A DNA stretch of 6,622 nt from Candidatus Aegiribacteria sp. GTDB taxonomy: Bacteria; Fermentibacterota; Fermentibacteria; Fermentibacterales; JCC-6. Each line of letters begins with the position of its first letter. Position 1 is the stretch's first letter. Shown here in pieces: positions 5,844 to 6,622 of this stretch. Location of the stretch: assembly GCA_030640155.1 (NCBI GenBank), contig DAOWJX010000065.1, positions 1 through 6,622 on the forward strand. Reading direction: 5' to 3'. The notes below the pieces were generated by a model. The model searched no databases and was not told where the DNA came from. It worked only from the letters and a program-made list of their open reading frames with translations. A program made the position numbers and the translations under genes.

Positions 5844-6622
5844 CTACACCACGCCCTGAGCGATCATTGCATCGGCAACTTTGCAGAAACCGGCTGCATT
5901 GGCACCAAGCACGTAATTACCCTTATCTCCATAGATATCTGATGCAGCAAGAGCCTGAGCATGGATATTGATCATGATATTGTGAAGTTTGGCATCTACC
6001 TCTTCGCGAGTCCAGCTGGTGAACGCGCTGTTCTGGGCCATCTCGAGACCTGAGGTCGCAACACCTCCAGCATTTGCGGCTTTGCCTGGGCCATAGAGTA
6101 TTCTGTTCTCGATGAAGATATTAACGCCCTCGGGAACTGTAGGCATATTGGCTCCCTCGGAGACCAGATAGACGCCTCTGTCGATAAGGTTCTGGGCATC
6201 CTTGACGTTGATCTCGTTCTGGGTTGCGCTCGGGAAGGCGCAATCGCCCTTAGTATTCCAGAGTGGATTGTAGTCAAGTTCCGGATCAACTGGTGTGTAG
6301 ACAGCATTCGGATATTTCTCTGCGTATTCGCTTATCCTTCCTCTGCGGATGTTCTTGAGGTCCATTACGAAAGCGAGTTTATCAGCATCGATGCCCTCTT
6401 CATCATAAATGTAGCCGCCGGAGTCAGAAAGTGTAACGACTTTACCGCCAAGCTGATTGATCTTCTCGGTGGTATACTGGGCAACATTACCCGAACCGGA
6501 GACAATACAAATCTTGCCCTGGTAGTTCTCTCCACGGGTTTTAAGCATCTCTTCTCCGAAGTACACAGCACCGTAACCGGTAGCTTCAGGCCTGATAAGG
6601 CTTCCACCGTACTCGAGACCCT
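5844..6622 (-). CDS. gdhA: NADP-type glutamate dehydrogenase, C-terminal part (cut by window end)
   Basis: The enzyme converts 2-oxoglutarate, ammonium and NADPH to glutamate, the entry point for ammonia assimilation, in the cytoplasm. The window holds the last 258 residues of a protein usually near 445; the start lies beyond 6622. The visible part begins GLEYGGSLIRPEATGYG, the conserved segment just before the nucleotide domain. The Rossmann loop VSGSGNVAQY follows at about residue 40 of the fragment. SDSGG at 65 (rather than a GPDG-type loop) suggests NADP preference, EC 1.4.1.4. Then come VSEGANMPT, the GPGKAANAGGVATSGLEM substrate/domain-closure segment, and the typical end KVADAMIAQGVV before a TAG. 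No frameshift or stop is seen. The reading frame stays open to 6620 (GTG at 6566 is internal, not a start). It is convergent with the PEP-synthase-like gene; the hairpin at 5788-5823 probably ends its transcript. Confidence 0.96.
   Translation of the reverse strand, partial: GLEYGGSLIRPEATGYGAVYFGEEMLKTRGENYQGKICIVSGSGNVAQYTTEKINQLGGKVVTLSDSGGYIYDEEGIDADKLAFVMDLKNIRRGRISEYAEKYPNAVYTPVDPELDYNPLWNTKGDCAFPSATQNEINVKDAQNLIDRGVYLVSEGANMPTVPEGVNIFIENRILYGPGKAANAGGVATSGLEMAQNSAFTSWTREEVDAKLHNIMINIHAQALAASDIYGDKGNYVLGANAAGFCKVADAMIAQGVV

Noticed and set aside
5705..5971. 88-residue plus-strand reading frame
   Set aside because: It runs through the foldback right arm, the hairpin and antisense into the conserved end of glutamate dehydrogenase, so it is a shadow frame; cysteine- and arginine-rich composition is typical of noise.
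5996..6607. Two further minus-strand frames (5996-6307 and 6365-6607) inside gdhA
   Set aside because: Both are alternative frames of the clearly conserved glutamate dehydrogenase sequence.

Overview
The window looks like chromosomal DNA from an uncultured or little-studied bacterium of the Fibrobacteres-Chlorobi-Bacteroidetes (FCB) neighbourhood, possibly a Fermentibacteria/Eisenbacteria-type lineage. This is inference. It rests on a secreted beta-propeller protein ending in a type IX-secretion-like sorting domain, and on a large receiver/PEP-synthase-like protein of a type I associate with Bacteroidetes and relatives. The genes have strong GGAGG ribosome binding sites. One good TTGACA -35 element, rather than the TTTG/TAnnTTTG promoter of Bacteroidetes, argues mildly against Bacteroidetes proper. 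No phage, CRISPR, tRNA or rRNA feature was seen.

Layout: (1) positions 1-165 hold the possible tail of an upstream plus-strand gene. (2) 201/207-1715 encodes a secreted FG-GAP/PQQ-like propeller protein with a C-terminal sorting domain. (3) 1716-1838 is intergenic and carries a TTGACA promoter candidate overlapped by a near-perfect 22-bp palindrome, an operator-like arrangement. (4) 1839-2411 encodes a 190-residue cysteine-containing protein I do not recognise. (5) 2412-2545 is intergenic and rich in hairpins, with a tandem 7-bp repeat. (6) 2546-5599 encodes a roughly 1000-residue protein with two receiver domains (one degenerate, one with a complete phosphoacceptor set) fused to the ATP-binding domain of PEP synthase/pyruvate phosphate dikinase. 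It lacks the usual swivelling phosphohistidine and PEP-binding domains. (7) 5598-5778 is a foldback element with perfect 20-bp terminal inverted repeats, followed after 9 bases by a strong 15-bp-stem hairpin. (8) 5844-6622, minus strand, is the C-terminal part of an NADP-type glutamate dehydrogenase that runs off the window.

The plus-strand genes are separated by gaps of more than 120 bases, each with its own signals, so they do not look like one tight operon. The receiver/PEP-synthase-like gene and gdhA converge on the foldback and hairpin. The most interesting items are the receiver-controlled PEP-synthase-like protein with its possible CTG start, the operator-like palindrome in front of the orphan 190-residue gene, and the MITE-like foldback element touching the stop codon of the large gene.
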